A stretch of DNA of 64,000 nt from GCA-002733465 sp039969155 (GTDB taxonomy: Bacteria; Pseudomonadota; Gammaproteobacteria; Enterobacterales; Kangiellaceae): NCBI GenBank assembly GCA_039969155.1, contig JBDVOJ010000038.1:62001-126000 (forward strand), in the 5' to 3' direction. The position numbers and the translations under genes were made by a program. How positions within the stretch are numbered: the first letter of the stretch is position 1; the number at the start of each line of letters is the position of its first letter. Shown piece by piece: positions 54,593-63,456 of this stretch. The notes below the pieces were generated by a model, which did not search any database, was not told the DNA's origin, and saw nothing but the letters and a program-made list of their open reading frames with translations.

Positions 54593-54957
54593 ATTATTCT
54601 CCTAATTGATGGCATTTACGAGTCACCTAACGAGTCCTAACTCCGATAGCCATCATACAAAGCATCATTAAACTGGTACTAGACAGTGTTTTATCGGCCA
54701 AATGTACAAAAAGTTTAGTAAATAGTAGCGTGAAGACCGCTAGATTACTGAGAAAAAGTCCGCAGAATTGATTCTGGCGAGTTTAGATAACAACCAGCAA
54801 TAAAAAACACATTTTTAATTGCTGGTTGCAAGGTTGGAGTTAGAATTACCCTTTTAGCTCGTCGTTTATTGCTTTATTTTAGCCCAAGCTGTCAGTCAGC
54901 CTGAAGACTGATCTATTTTTTAAATTTAGAAACGAGTAATTCAAAACTTATTTTCAG
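54593..54957. other. 365-bp intergenic region with palindromes
   Basis: No gene is visible. It holds an 11-bp-armed palindrome (54791-54828) and a weaker TCAGTC/GACTGA hairpin followed by T-rich sequence (about 54892-54920). The promoter of the leftward small gene should lie near 54620-54720 but is not clear. Confidence 0.45.
54791..54828. repeat. Large palindrome CAACCAGCAAT...ATTGCTGGTTG
   Basis: Arms of 11 bp, one A-A mismatch, then AAAAA/TTTTT around a 4-base loop give a long near-perfect hairpin. It lies about 130 bp after the M16 peptidase stop on the minus strand. A terminator or an RNA-stabilising end is likely; no T-run follows on either strand. Confidence 0.5.
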
Positions 54958-57819
54958 CTAGATCGAATAATCGACCACCGGATAACCTAGCGCTTCTAGC
55001 TCAGGTTTAAGCTTTTTCGCGTCACCAACAACCACCATGATCATTTCCTCAATATTTAAGTGCTCTTGGGCTAACTGATTAATCTCTTTTGTTGTAATTT
55101 TCTTTACTATCTCAGATTGCTTATCAACAAAACTTGGAGTGAGATTATGCTCTAATATTCGCGCTAAAAAGCCCAGTTTTGCACCAGGTGTTTCATATTT
55201 TAGTGCGTCTCTTTGGTTAATCGCATTACGCATAAACTCTAACTCTTTTTCAGTAATCCCCTTCTCTCGATAGTTTTTAATTTCGTTGACTATCTCAATA
55301 ATCGACTTATCGGTCACATCCGCTCTTACTTCTGCAGTTGCAGTATAACCACCGGCTAATTGATTTCCCCAAAAATAGGAACGAGCACCATAGGTATAAC
55401 CTTTGTCTTCGCGCAAATTGAGGTTTATCCGGCTATTAAATGCTCCACCAAGCGGGAAGTTCATCAAATAGGCTCGGTAAAATTCGCCAGTGATATCTTC
55501 TTTTAAACCGCGCTTGCCGATACGAATGGCAGATTGAGCGGCGTCATCTTTATTGACTAAATAAATAACACCCGGCTTAGTTTCAGGAATAACAACATCT
55601 AAATTCAGCTTAGGTCCTTCTCCCTTCCATTCGGTAAGAATATCCAGAGCCGCGGTCAGCTGCTTCTCATCTCGATCCGAAACCACAATCAAATTGGCAC
55701 CTTTGGGTTTCAAATGATTTTGATAGAAACTTTTAATATCCTCTAAGCTTATGCTTTTAACTGATTCTTCCGTGCCACCGGCAGGTGTCGCAGCAATATT
55801 ATCGCCATTCAATAATTGACGATACGCTGTCCTTGCTAAGTAACCAGCATTTTTCTTGTTGTTTGCGATGCCTTGAATCGTATTGTTTTTAATTCTCGCA
55901 AATTCACTCTCAATAAAAGCAGGCATTAGCAGCTTTTCTCTTACTAATTCCATCGTGGCATCGATGTTTTTAGTCAACGCATTGACATTAATATTTATAT
56001 ATTGACTATCCGAACCGATGGAAACACTACTGCCTAGTAATTGCAGCGCTTTACTCATGTCTTCGCCACTTCGCTTAGTCGTCGATTCGTTTAACATGTT
56101 AGCAAGTAGGTTCGCGACTCCGGCTTTCGCTTTAGTTTCATAATAATGACCGGCAGGAATTTTTAGAAGTAAAGAAGTGGTTGGTGTTTCAATGCTCTGA
56201 GCACCAAGCACCTTGATACCATTAACCATTTCTTGTTGCCACATTTGCGGAACTGAAACCGGAGAATTAGCACCAGCTACAGGAATTTTACTTCTATCAA
56301 ATGTATCTTTTGCTCGTCGAATTGCTAGGTCATCAGCCGAGGTGTTCTCCTCTTCTACCAGTTTACGAATAGGCGCTTGAAAATTATCTTGTTTAGCAAT
56401 TGCATCAATTTTTCCATTTGGCACAACGCTCATGACGACTGCTGGTTTGGCTTTGATATACTGTTTAAACACTCGGTCAACATCTTCTTTGGTAACATTG
56501 GCATAACGCGCAATATCTTGCTCAATGTAGTTCGGATTCCCAGAGAAAGTTTGGTTAGCTGCCAATTGACTGACTTTACCGCTAACACTTTGCAAACCAA
56601 ATACAAAATTCGCTTCCATCTGTGCTTTCGCCTTAGCCAAATCATCAGGTTTAACACCGCGTTGTTCAAATTCATCTAAAGTGTCACGCATGATTTTTTC
56701 TAAATCAGCCAGTGTTTTACCTGACGCTGGATGAGGTAATGCATAAAGGTTGAAAGTACAGGCCAACTCAGCACAAGGATGAGACACACTGGCTTGCACC
56801 GCAAGTTGATTCTTAACCAGGTTCTTATAAAACAAAGAGGTTTTTCCGCCGCCTAATATCTGAGCCAACAAGTCCAATGGCGCTTCGTCCTCATGACGCA
56901 AACTTACCGTCGGCATCGACATATAAACTAATGGCAAATGAACATTATCTTCCATTGAAATATAGCGATCTTTGTCCAATGTAACCGCTAGCTTTTCAGG
57001 CATCCCTACTTCGGGACCTTTTGGAATAGGACCAAAATACTTCACCAATAATTCTAATGTTTTCTTTTCTTCGATATCCCCACCAATGGTGACTACCGCG
57101 TTGTTAGGTCCGTACCAATTCAAAAAGAATTTCTTTAGATCATTAACATTAGCTCGATTTAGATCTTCCATGTATCCAATGACCGGCCAAGAATACGGAT
57201 GCCCTTCAGGATAAAGCGCCGCCGAAACCCTTTCGTTTAAACGACCATAAGGCTGGTTATCAACACGCTGCCCTCTTTCATTTTTTACTGTTTCTCGCTG
57301 AACTTCGAATTTCTCTTGAGTTACTGCGTCCACTAAAAAACCCATACGATCGGATTCTAACCAAAGCATTTTCTCTAATTGGTTTGCAGGTACCGTTTGA
57401 AAGTAATTCGTTCTATCGGTGTTGGTAGTACCATTCATTGTACCTCCAGCCTCTGTAACCAACTTGAAATGTTGCTCGTCAGCTACATTTTCTGAACCTT
57501 GAAACATCATATGTTCGAAAAAATGGGCGAAACCTGATTTGCCAATATCTTCACGACCCGAGCCGACGTGATAAGTCACATCGACATGAACTAGCGGGTC
57601 CGACTTATCTTCATGAAGAATAACCGTTAACCCATTATCAAGAAGGTACTTTTTATAAGGAATTACGGTTTTACCAGGCTGAGCTGTGACTTGCTCTACT
57701 AAAGTTACTCCTGCTACTTGGCTAGTGACCGCCTTTTCATTAGCAGCTTCATGAGGTTTGTCAGATGGACTACAGCCGACTAAAAGCGCAGCCATTGCAG
57801 TGATCAGTAATCGATTCAA
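54958..57819 (-). CDS. M16 family zinc peptidase lipoprotein
   Basis: This protein of about 953 residues contains two M16 repeats. The first has the inverted zinc motif HFFEH (GFAHFFEHMMFQG) and the downstream glutamate region (ERGQRVDN). The second half is the inactive partner. I place the start at the TTG at 57819, because AGGAG is 8 bp before it and a lipoprotein signal (LNRLLITAMAALLVGCS) follows directly. The upstream in-frame ATG at 57849 precedes the ribosome site. It should degrade peptides in the periplasm, anchored by a lipid. Confidence 0.92.
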   Translation of the reverse strand: MNRLLITAMAALLVGCSPSDKPHEAANEKAVTSQVAGVTLVEQVTAQPGKTVIPYKKYLLDNGLTVILHEDKSDPLVHVDVTYHVGSGREDIGKSGFAHFFEHMMFQGSENVADEQHFKLVTEAGGTMNGTTNTDRTNYFQTVPANQLEKMLWLESDRMGFLVDAVTQEKFEVQRETVKNERGQRVDNQPYGRLNERVSAALYPEGHPYSWPVIGYMEDLNRANVNDLKKFFLNWYGPNNAVVTIGGDIEEKKTLELLVKYFGPIPKGPEVGMPEKLAVTLDKDRYISMEDNVHLPLVYMSMPTVSLRHEDEAPLDLLAQILGGGKTSLFYKNLVKNQLAVQASVSHPCAELACTFNLYALPHPASGKTLADLEKIMRDTLDEFEQRGVKPDDLAKAKAQMEANFVFGLQSVSGKVSQLAANQTFSGNPNYIEQDIARYANVTKEDVDRVFKQYIKAKPAVVMSVVPNGKIDAIAKQDNFQAPIRKLVEEENTSADDLAIRRAKDTFDRSKIPVAGANSPVSVPQMWQQEMVNGIKVLGAQSIETPTTSLLLKIPAGHYYETKAKAGVANLLANMLNESTTKRSGEDMSKALQLLGSSVSIGSDSQYININVNALTKNIDATMELVREKLLMPAFIESEFARIKNNTIQGIANNKKNAGYLARTAYRQLLNGDNIAATPAGGTEESVKSISLEDIKSFYQNHLKPKGANLIVVSDRDEKQLTAALDILTEWKGEGPKLNLDVVIPETKPGVIYLVNKDDAAQSAIRIGKRGLKEDITGEFYRAYLMNFPLGGAFNSRINLNLREDKGYTYGARSYFWGNQLAGGYTATAEVRADVTDKSIIEIVNEIKNYREKGITEKELEFMRNAINQRDALKYETPGAKLGFLARILEHNLTPSFVDKQSEIVKKITTKEINQLAQEHLNIEEMIMVVVGDAKKLKPELEALGYPVVDYSI

Positions 57820-58034
57820 AATTGGTTCTCCTAAGTTAATTCTTGGCATTATTCTGAAACCATTAAGATGGTTACATCTCGGAATACGCCGCTTGCGGCG
57901 ACTTTAAACTAAATTAGTCGACATTAATACCCAATTATTTACGTGTTAGATTCTAGTTGAGAGTATAAATCGGCGGGATGGAGGCTTGTTATAAGCGTTT
58001 TAGCCTCAATCAGAGACTCAGTGGTTAGAGTTGA

Positions 58035-58397
58035 TCAGTTAAATAGGATCAAACTCCAAATGACCAGCAAAAGTATCAAGGCAACAAACACGATTGCGGA
58101 GCCGATGTCTTTGGCTCTGCCAGCCAACTCATGATGTTCATCACTGATACGATCTACGACGGCCTCGATGGCAGAATTGACTAACTCAGCCATGACCAGT
58201 AAAAACAATGGTAAGATCAACCATAACAATTCATAGGTGTTTTCAGCTAACCAAACCGCAATTGGAATTCCTATAAGTGCTAATAGCAATTCCTGCCGAA
58301 ACGCCGCTTCATTTTTCCAAGCCGCTTTTAATCCTTGCCACGAATACTGAGTGGCATAAACAATCCGTAATAATCCTTTTCTTCCTGGTTTAGCCAT
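58035..58397 (-). CDS. dgkA: Diacylglycerol kinase
   Basis: The 120-residue, three-helix membrane enzyme has AWKNEAAFRQE and the catalytic region MAELVNSAIEAVVDRI, as in E. coli DgkA. It phosphorylates diacylglycerol released by envelope glycan synthesis and returns phosphatidic acid to the lipid pool. The ATG directly abuts the stop of the amidohydrolase gene, so it is the last gene of a leftward operon. Confidence 0.95.
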   Translation of the reverse strand: MAKPGRKGLLRIVYATQYSWQGLKAAWKNEAAFRQELLLALIGIPIAVWLAENTYELLWLILPLFLLVMAELVNSAIEAVVDRISDEHHELAGRAKDIGSAIVFVALILLLVIWSLILFN

Positions 58398-59990
58398 TTA
58401 TTGAGACTTTTCCAACGAGTTTTTTCTGGCGGCCTTTTCATTCAAGACAATTTTTTTAACATCTTCGAGAAGTTGTTTAGCGTCATAAACAATACCGTCT
58501 TTAATGGTGTACTTCACCCCGCCAACGGTAACTGGTTTGTTATTGTCATCTAACTTGACGTGACCAGTACCATACAGTGTTTTAAAGTTCCTCAATGGAT
58601 TTTCTTTAACCACCACTAAATCCGCAAATTTTCCGACTTCGATAGAACCAATTTGCGAGTCCATTCCCAAAGCTTGAGCACCATTAATAGTTGCCGACTT
58701 AATCACTTCCAAAGGATGAAATCCCGCTTCCTGTAACAGTTCAAGTTCGCGAATATAACCGAAACCATATGTCTTATAAATAAAGCCCGAGTCACTACCG
58801 GTAGTCACTCGTCCACCATGATTCTTATAATCGTCAATAAACATCATCCATTTTTGATAATTTTTCTTCCAGTTAATTTCATCTTGAGTAGTCCAGTCAA
58901 ACCAATAAGAGCCATGAGCGTATCGACTGGCTTGAAAGAAGTCCCATAAAATGGGTGAGGTAAATTCTTTATGCCAATCAGCGTTTCGCTCTCTCATAAG
59001 ATCTCGGCTTGCTTCATAGATGGTCATGGTTGGGTTAATGGTAAAATCTAACGCGATTAACTCATCGCGAACCGCGTTCCATTTATCACTGCCAGGAGCC
59101 GCTGCTTGTTGCCATAGTTTTCCGGCTTCTCCAAATCGATGTTGCTCATTGTTGTAGTTATAATCTAACGGGTAATCTTGGATAATTTGGTTTTCAAACA
59201 TCGCTTCAGGCAAACCATACCAATGCTCCATGGTCGTCAAGCCCAAACGTGCGCTATCTAATGCGTTGAGATGAACTACATCTAACTGTGCATGATGCAT
59301 AGCGGTTCCCATATCGTGCTTTCTAGCTTCGTCGATTGCGGCTTTAAATATGGCCGGATTGGTACCACTAAACTTGATCCCTCTAGCGCCTTGTTTAGCC
59401 GCTTTTTTGACCCAAGCTTTCGCTTCTTTTCCTGTTTGAAACGACTTATTCCAGCCCGAACCAAAACCGAAATAGGGGATAATTCTGGGCGCGGCGATAG
59501 TATTTTTTTGACTCGCTTTAACATGATGCATAACAAATTCTGCGCCATTAAAACTGCCTGGTTCGCGCACCGTTGTGATACCGTGAGCGAGCCAAAGTTT
59601 AAGCGAATATTCTGCGGTTGACATTTGATGAGAGCCACCGATATGACCATGCATATCAACGAAGCCTGGCAGAATGTAATGTCCAAACAATTCAATTTCT
59701 TTGTCGCCAGCCTCAGCCATTGGACGCTGTTTTACAATCGGCACACCAGGATGACCAACATCGACAATCTGAGTAATTTTGTTTCCTTCAATGACTATGT
59801 CAACTGGACCGCGAGCTGGAGCACCCGCGCCGTTGATAAAGGTCGCACCACGTAAAATCAATTTGTTAAACGGCCCTTCACCTCTCACTCTTTCCGGCGC
59901 TTTTTGAGGTGGAGCGGCAAAGCTGGTAGATACTAAACCAATTAAACTTACCCAAGTAATAGCAAAGATGAAACTGAATTTTTTCAACAT
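58398..59990 (-). CDS. Exported metal-dependent amidohydrolase
   Basis: This 530-residue protein has a signal peptide (about 1-25, ending TSFAAPP). The amidohydrolase barrel has the first metal pair in GFVDMHGHIGG, later histidines in MHHAQLD and TTMEHWYG, and the aspartate in TTGSDSG. The beta-sandwich carries KFADLVVVKENPL. It resembles imidazolonepropionase- and prolidase-like exported amidohydrolases. The substrate is not known; a peptide or cyclic amide is likely. It starts 18 bp after the cvfB stop. Confidence 0.88.
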   Translation of the reverse strand: MLKKFSFIFAITWVSLIGLVSTSFAAPPQKAPERVRGEGPFNKLILRGATFINGAGAPARGPVDIVIEGNKITQIVDVGHPGVPIVKQRPMAEAGDKEIELFGHYILPGFVDMHGHIGGSHQMSTAEYSLKLWLAHGITTVREPGSFNGAEFVMHHVKASQKNTIAAPRIIPYFGFGSGWNKSFQTGKEAKAWVKKAAKQGARGIKFSGTNPAIFKAAIDEARKHDMGTAMHHAQLDVVHLNALDSARLGLTTMEHWYGLPEAMFENQIIQDYPLDYNYNNEQHRFGEAGKLWQQAAAPGSDKWNAVRDELIALDFTINPTMTIYEASRDLMRERNADWHKEFTSPILWDFFQASRYAHGSYWFDWTTQDEINWKKNYQKWMMFIDDYKNHGGRVTTGSDSGFIYKTYGFGYIRELELLQEAGFHPLEVIKSATINGAQALGMDSQIGSIEVGKFADLVVVKENPLRNFKTLYGTGHVKLDDNNKPVTVGGVKYTIKDGIVYDAKQLLEDVKKIVLNEKAARKNSLEKSQ

Positions 59991-60008
59991 AGTCGGTTCT
60001 CGAATGAT

Positions 60009-60845
60009 TTATTTTTTAAGTAGTTGAATGCCGCTTTTTTCGATTTTTATTTGTCGATTCTTGTACATTTTGCCAATGGTTGCTTTAAATACTTTTTTAC
60101 TCACACCAAAGGTCTTGTAGATAATTTCGGGTGCCGTTTTGTCATTGATAGGATATTGCCCATTGTTGTCTTGTAGCAACTTAATGATTTTAGATTGCAG
60201 TGAGCTGGCCTCTCCCGAACCTTCCGGTGCAGTCAAACTCATATCCACTCGCCCGTCGGGACGAACATTCTTAACATATGCTGTTATCGCTTGTCCGTAT
60301 TTAAGCGATTGGAACACGTCACTAGAATGCAGTACACCCCAGAATTTGGAATTTAGAATCAACTTAAAACCTAGATCGGTTTTATCACCAACTAAGGCTT
60401 TTACTTTTTGACCTATTTTTAAACCAGAGGTTTCCGCTTTTACAAATCGATTGAGTTTGGAGCTGGCAGCAATTCTTCCTGTGTTATCTTGATAAACGGC
60501 AACGATGTGTCGCTCACCCACTTTCATTGGGGTACTTTGCTGACCGAAAGGAGCGAATAGATCCTTGGGCAGCCCCCAATCCAAAAACGCTCCTACTGAA
60601 TTACTCGAAATCACCTCAAGACAGGCTACTTCGCCGACGCTGGCACGTGGTTTCTTGGTGGTTGCAACCGCCTCATCATCGGAATTGCGGTAAACAAACA
60701 CTTCGATTTTGTCACCGGCTTCACAAAAGTCGGGAGTTTGCCCTTTTGGCAGAAATAACTCACCGTGTTGGCCGCCTGCTAAAAAGGTGCCGCGACCGGT
60801 TTTTCTGACGATTTTTAGAAAATTGTACTGGCCAAAATTAACCAT
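60009..60845 (-). CDS. cvfB: S1-domain RNA-binding protein CvfB/YitL
   Basis: This 278-residue protein has three S1-type OB domains (about 5-65, 68-140, 145-210) and a C-terminal winged helix (about 220-278; IIKLLQDNNGQYPINDKTAPE). This is the layout of Staphylococcus CvfB. It binds RNA and is thought to affect expression after transcription. It is 25 bp downstream of bioD, so it shares the biotin transcript. Confidence 0.9.
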   Translation of the reverse strand: MVNFGQYNFLKIVRKTGRGTFLAGGQHGELFLPKGQTPDFCEAGDKIEVFVYRNSDDEAVATTKKPRASVGEVACLEVISSNSVGAFLDWGLPKDLFAPFGQQSTPMKVGERHIVAVYQDNTGRIAASSKLNRFVKAETSGLKIGQKVKALVGDKTDLGFKLILNSKFWGVLHSSDVFQSLKYGQAITAYVKNVRPDGRVDMSLTAPEGSGEASSLQSKIIKLLQDNNGQYPINDKTAPEIIYKTFGVSKKVFKATIGKMYKNRQIKIEKSGIQLLKK

Positions 60846-60870
60846 TTGAATAGATCTGCTTAGAATTGAA

Positions 60871-61593
60871 TTAAATTAAGGTCGATATATTAACATAGCT
60901 ACTGGCTGTTTGAACGATTTGGCTGTTTCTCTGTTGCGGGGTCAGTTTTTCAGCCGATTTGATATGTGGAATGACGCCTAATAATGGGGCGTCGATAGCG
61001 CCAGTGAGGAAATCGATATTCTGCTGATATCGTTCCATCTCTTGTTCCACTGAATTAGCAATCCAGCCTATCAGCCTTAATCCTCGCGATTTAATCGACT
61101 CTAAGGTTAACAATGCGTGATTTATACAGCCCAGCTTCATACCGACGACTAATATCACATCTAGGTTTTCAGCCTCGACAAAATCAGCATAAGTTTGTTC
61201 TGAGTTAAGTGGAACTAACCAGCCACCCGCGCCTTCAACTAAAACAAAATCACTCTCAAATTGTGCTAGATGACATTGTTGACTGAGTTGCTCTACAGTG
61301 AGTGATTGCGCTTCCTCCTGAGCAGCTATATGCGGAGCGATGGCGGCTTCAAGGGCAATTGGGTTAATACGTGAGTAGTCAGTAGTCTGGTGCAAATGTT
61401 GCTGCATTTGCAATGCGTCAGTATTTTTTAACTGGCCATCAATTAGTTCGCAACCTGCAGCCACCGGTTTAACTGCCATGACCGACTGTTGAGCTTGTTG
61501 TAGCTGTAATATCAGAGCACAGGTGGCAACCGTTTTACCGGCATCGGTGTCAGTACCAGTAATAAAAATTCGTTTTTGGGTGGCGCGGCTCAT
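60871..61593 (-). CDS. bioD: Dethiobiotin synthetase
   Basis: This 240-residue P-loop enzyme has the Walker A variant FITGTDTDAGKT, KPVAAGCE, and VEGAGGWLVPL for the carboxylation site. It closes the ureido ring of dethiobiotin from diaminopelargonate, CO2 and ATP. It lies 43 bp after bioC in the order bioF-bioH-bioC-bioD. Confidence 0.95.
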   Translation of the reverse strand: MSRATQKRIFITGTDTDAGKTVATCALILQLQQAQQSVMAVKPVAAGCELIDGQLKNTDALQMQQHLHQTTDYSRINPIALEAAIAPHIAAQEEAQSLTVEQLSQQCHLAQFESDFVLVEGAGGWLVPLNSEQTYADFVEAENLDVILVVGMKLGCINHALLTLESIKSRGLRLIGWIANSVEQEMERYQQNIDFLTGAIDAPLLGVIPHIKSAEKLTPQQRNSQIVQTASSYVNISTLI

Positions 61594-61636
61594 TATTTTA
61601 TCTGCTTAGTAGTGGTTGGGTCGATCAAACATAGAA

Positions 61637-62488
61637 TTATTCGGATGGCTTTTGAATATCAACTTTGTAAGTATGGTAATCACCTTTGGGTGCTTCATGC
61701 TTTTTCCAAGCATGCCCATAGACCACTTCATAAGTCGCAGGTAGTTGACCGTCTTGCCAGCGATAGCTTTCATAAGTTTTTTCAAGTGTGCGAAATTTTT
61801 GCTTTCCCATTAAACCACGTGGTCGTTTATCGTCTAAGTTATGCGCGCCAATCGCTTTTAAATCTTTCATTAATCCCATCATGGTTTGATAGGTCATAGT
61901 AATAATGTCTCGATCCATGACAGTGTTTTCAAAATGCGCTGAATGAACACGATCACCGACAATATGCATGTCGATAAAGTCATTCACATGCACGTCTTTA
62001 TCGACTTTTTGCCAGCTTTCTTTTAACTCGATTAAAGTGTCTGGCCCCAAGGTAGAAAAGATTAACAATCCACCTGGTTTTAACACCCGATTTAGTTCTT
62101 GAAACACCGTTTTCGATGAAATTAACCACTGCATAGTGAGGTTTGAAAAAACCAATTCAAAGCTATTATCCGCAAATGGTAATTGCTCAAGATCGGCCAC
62201 TTGATAATCTACTTTGTTAAAAAAACTGTTTTGCGTTTTAGCGTAATCAATCATTCCTTGTGCAATATCGACCCCAAAAGTCTTAGCTTTGCCAAACCGT
62301 TTATTTAAAATTCGGCTGCAATGGCCAGTACCACACCCTGCGTCGAGGATATTTGTGGGCGCAACATTCATAATTTCTAGGCGCTCTAGCAATCGACTGG
62401 CGACTTCTTTTTGCAAGAATGCCGCATCATCATAGCTGATAGCGGCTTTGCTAAATGAGTCTGCAATGGCTTGTTTGGGTATCGACAT
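61637..62488 (-). CDS. bioC: Malonyl-ACP O-methyltransferase
   Basis: This 283-residue SAM methyltransferase starts with the BioC-type sequence IADSFSKAAISYDDAAFLQ. It has LDAGCGTGHCSR and SNLTMQWL. It methylates malonyl-ACP so that fatty-acid synthesis can build pimeloyl-ACP methyl ester. Its neighbour bioH removes that methyl group. Confidence 0.95.
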   Translation of the reverse strand: MSIPKQAIADSFSKAAISYDDAAFLQKEVASRLLERLEIMNVAPTNILDAGCGTGHCSRILNKRFGKAKTFGVDIAQGMIDYAKTQNSFFNKVDYQVADLEQLPFADNSFELVFSNLTMQWLISSKTVFQELNRVLKPGGLLIFSTLGPDTLIELKESWQKVDKDVHVNDFIDMHIVGDRVHSAHFENTVMDRDIITMTYQTMMGLMKDLKAIGAHNLDDKRPRGLMGKQKFRTLEKTYESYRWQDGQLPATYEVVYGHAWKKHEAPKGDYHTYKVDIQKPSE

Positions 62489-62514
62489 GATTAATTAGTA
62501 CTCTTCACAATCTT

Positions 62515-63420
62515 TTAATCGTATGGGTTGTTGCTATTATTGCTAACTAGGATTGAAGCTTTAGACGTCACTGGGTTTAAGAAGTCTAACACTTCTGCGA
62601 TAAATAAATCGGACTCAGATAAAAACGGTGCATGACCAGATTTTTTAAAAGTAACTGCTAGGCTATTCGGCGAATATTCTGCTACTTGTTTTGCGGACTT
62701 AACAGGAACTAAGGTGTCTAAACGACCATACATTCTCAATAGCGGCATTGGTAAGTCGGCTAACACAGGCAGCAAATTAACTTGGTCTAATAATTCCAAA
62801 CCGCCTTTTAATGCCAATTCGCTGGGCATTCCGATCTCAAATACGGTCTGTTTCAACTGAGCAATATCTTGCTTTTGGGTTGGGCTGCCCATGGTTTGAA
62901 TACTCAAGAACTTGATTAATGTACCTCTAAAGTCCTTGTTTAAATAGTCTATAAAACTAGTAAGAACATCTTGATTCATGGCGTGCGGCCAGTTCTCATT
63001 AGCCACAAAGCACGGACTAGAAGCCACGGTAATTAATTTTTCGACTCGCTGCGGATATCGATTGGCAATTGCAGTTGCGACCACGCCACCGAGTGACCAA
63101 CCGATCAAGTTAAACGATTTTGGTAGCGCGCTTGCGACTGATTCAACAAGAAACGCTAAGTTATAATCCATTGGACCTTGTTGTTTTGCTTCAACCTGTT
63201 TCTGTAGATGATTCAAAGGCTCTGCACTTCGACCAAAGCCCGGTAAATCAACATTGTATACCGTAAAGTGTTTTTCTAATTCAGGCAATACTGTTTGCCA
63301 AATGCCACCATGCAGCCCCCAACCATGCAGCAACACTAAGTTGGGTCCCTTTCCTGAAACTGAAACAAAAACCGACTCATGAGGAGTCGCTCGTTTTTGG
63401 TTATTAGTTAATTCGAACAT
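62515..63420 (-). CDS. bioH: Pimeloyl-ACP methyl ester carboxylesterase
   Basis: This alpha/beta-hydrolase of 301 residues has LLHGWGLHGGIW, nucleophile Ser in GWSLGGVVA, Asp in YGRLDTLVP and His in SGHAPFLS. It is longer than E. coli BioH (256) because of an insert around residues 70-85 and a tail. It lies between bioF and bioC, which fixes its role. E. coli keeps bioH away from the other bio genes. Confidence 0.93.
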   Translation of the reverse strand: MFELTNNQKRATPHESVFVSVSGKGPNLVLLHGWGLHGGIWQTVLPELEKHFTVYNVDLPGFGRSAEPLNHLQKQVEAKQQGPMDYNLAFLVESVASALPKSFNLIGWSLGGVVATAIANRYPQRVEKLITVASSPCFVANENWPHAMNQDVLTSFIDYLNKDFRGTLIKFLSIQTMGSPTQKQDIAQLKQTVFEIGMPSELALKGGLELLDQVNLLPVLADLPMPLLRMYGRLDTLVPVKSAKQVAEYSPNSLAVTFKKSGHAPFLSESDLFIAEVLDFLNPVTSKASILVSNNSNNPYD

Positions 63421-63456
63421 AGATTAAAGTTCTTTAGGATGTTTTTGCTAACAGGT

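Noticed and set aside
59282..59695. 137-codon open frame overlapping the amidohydrolase gene on the same strand
   Set aside because: It lies fully within the amidohydrolase frame, which has strong family motifs; the alternative translation has none.
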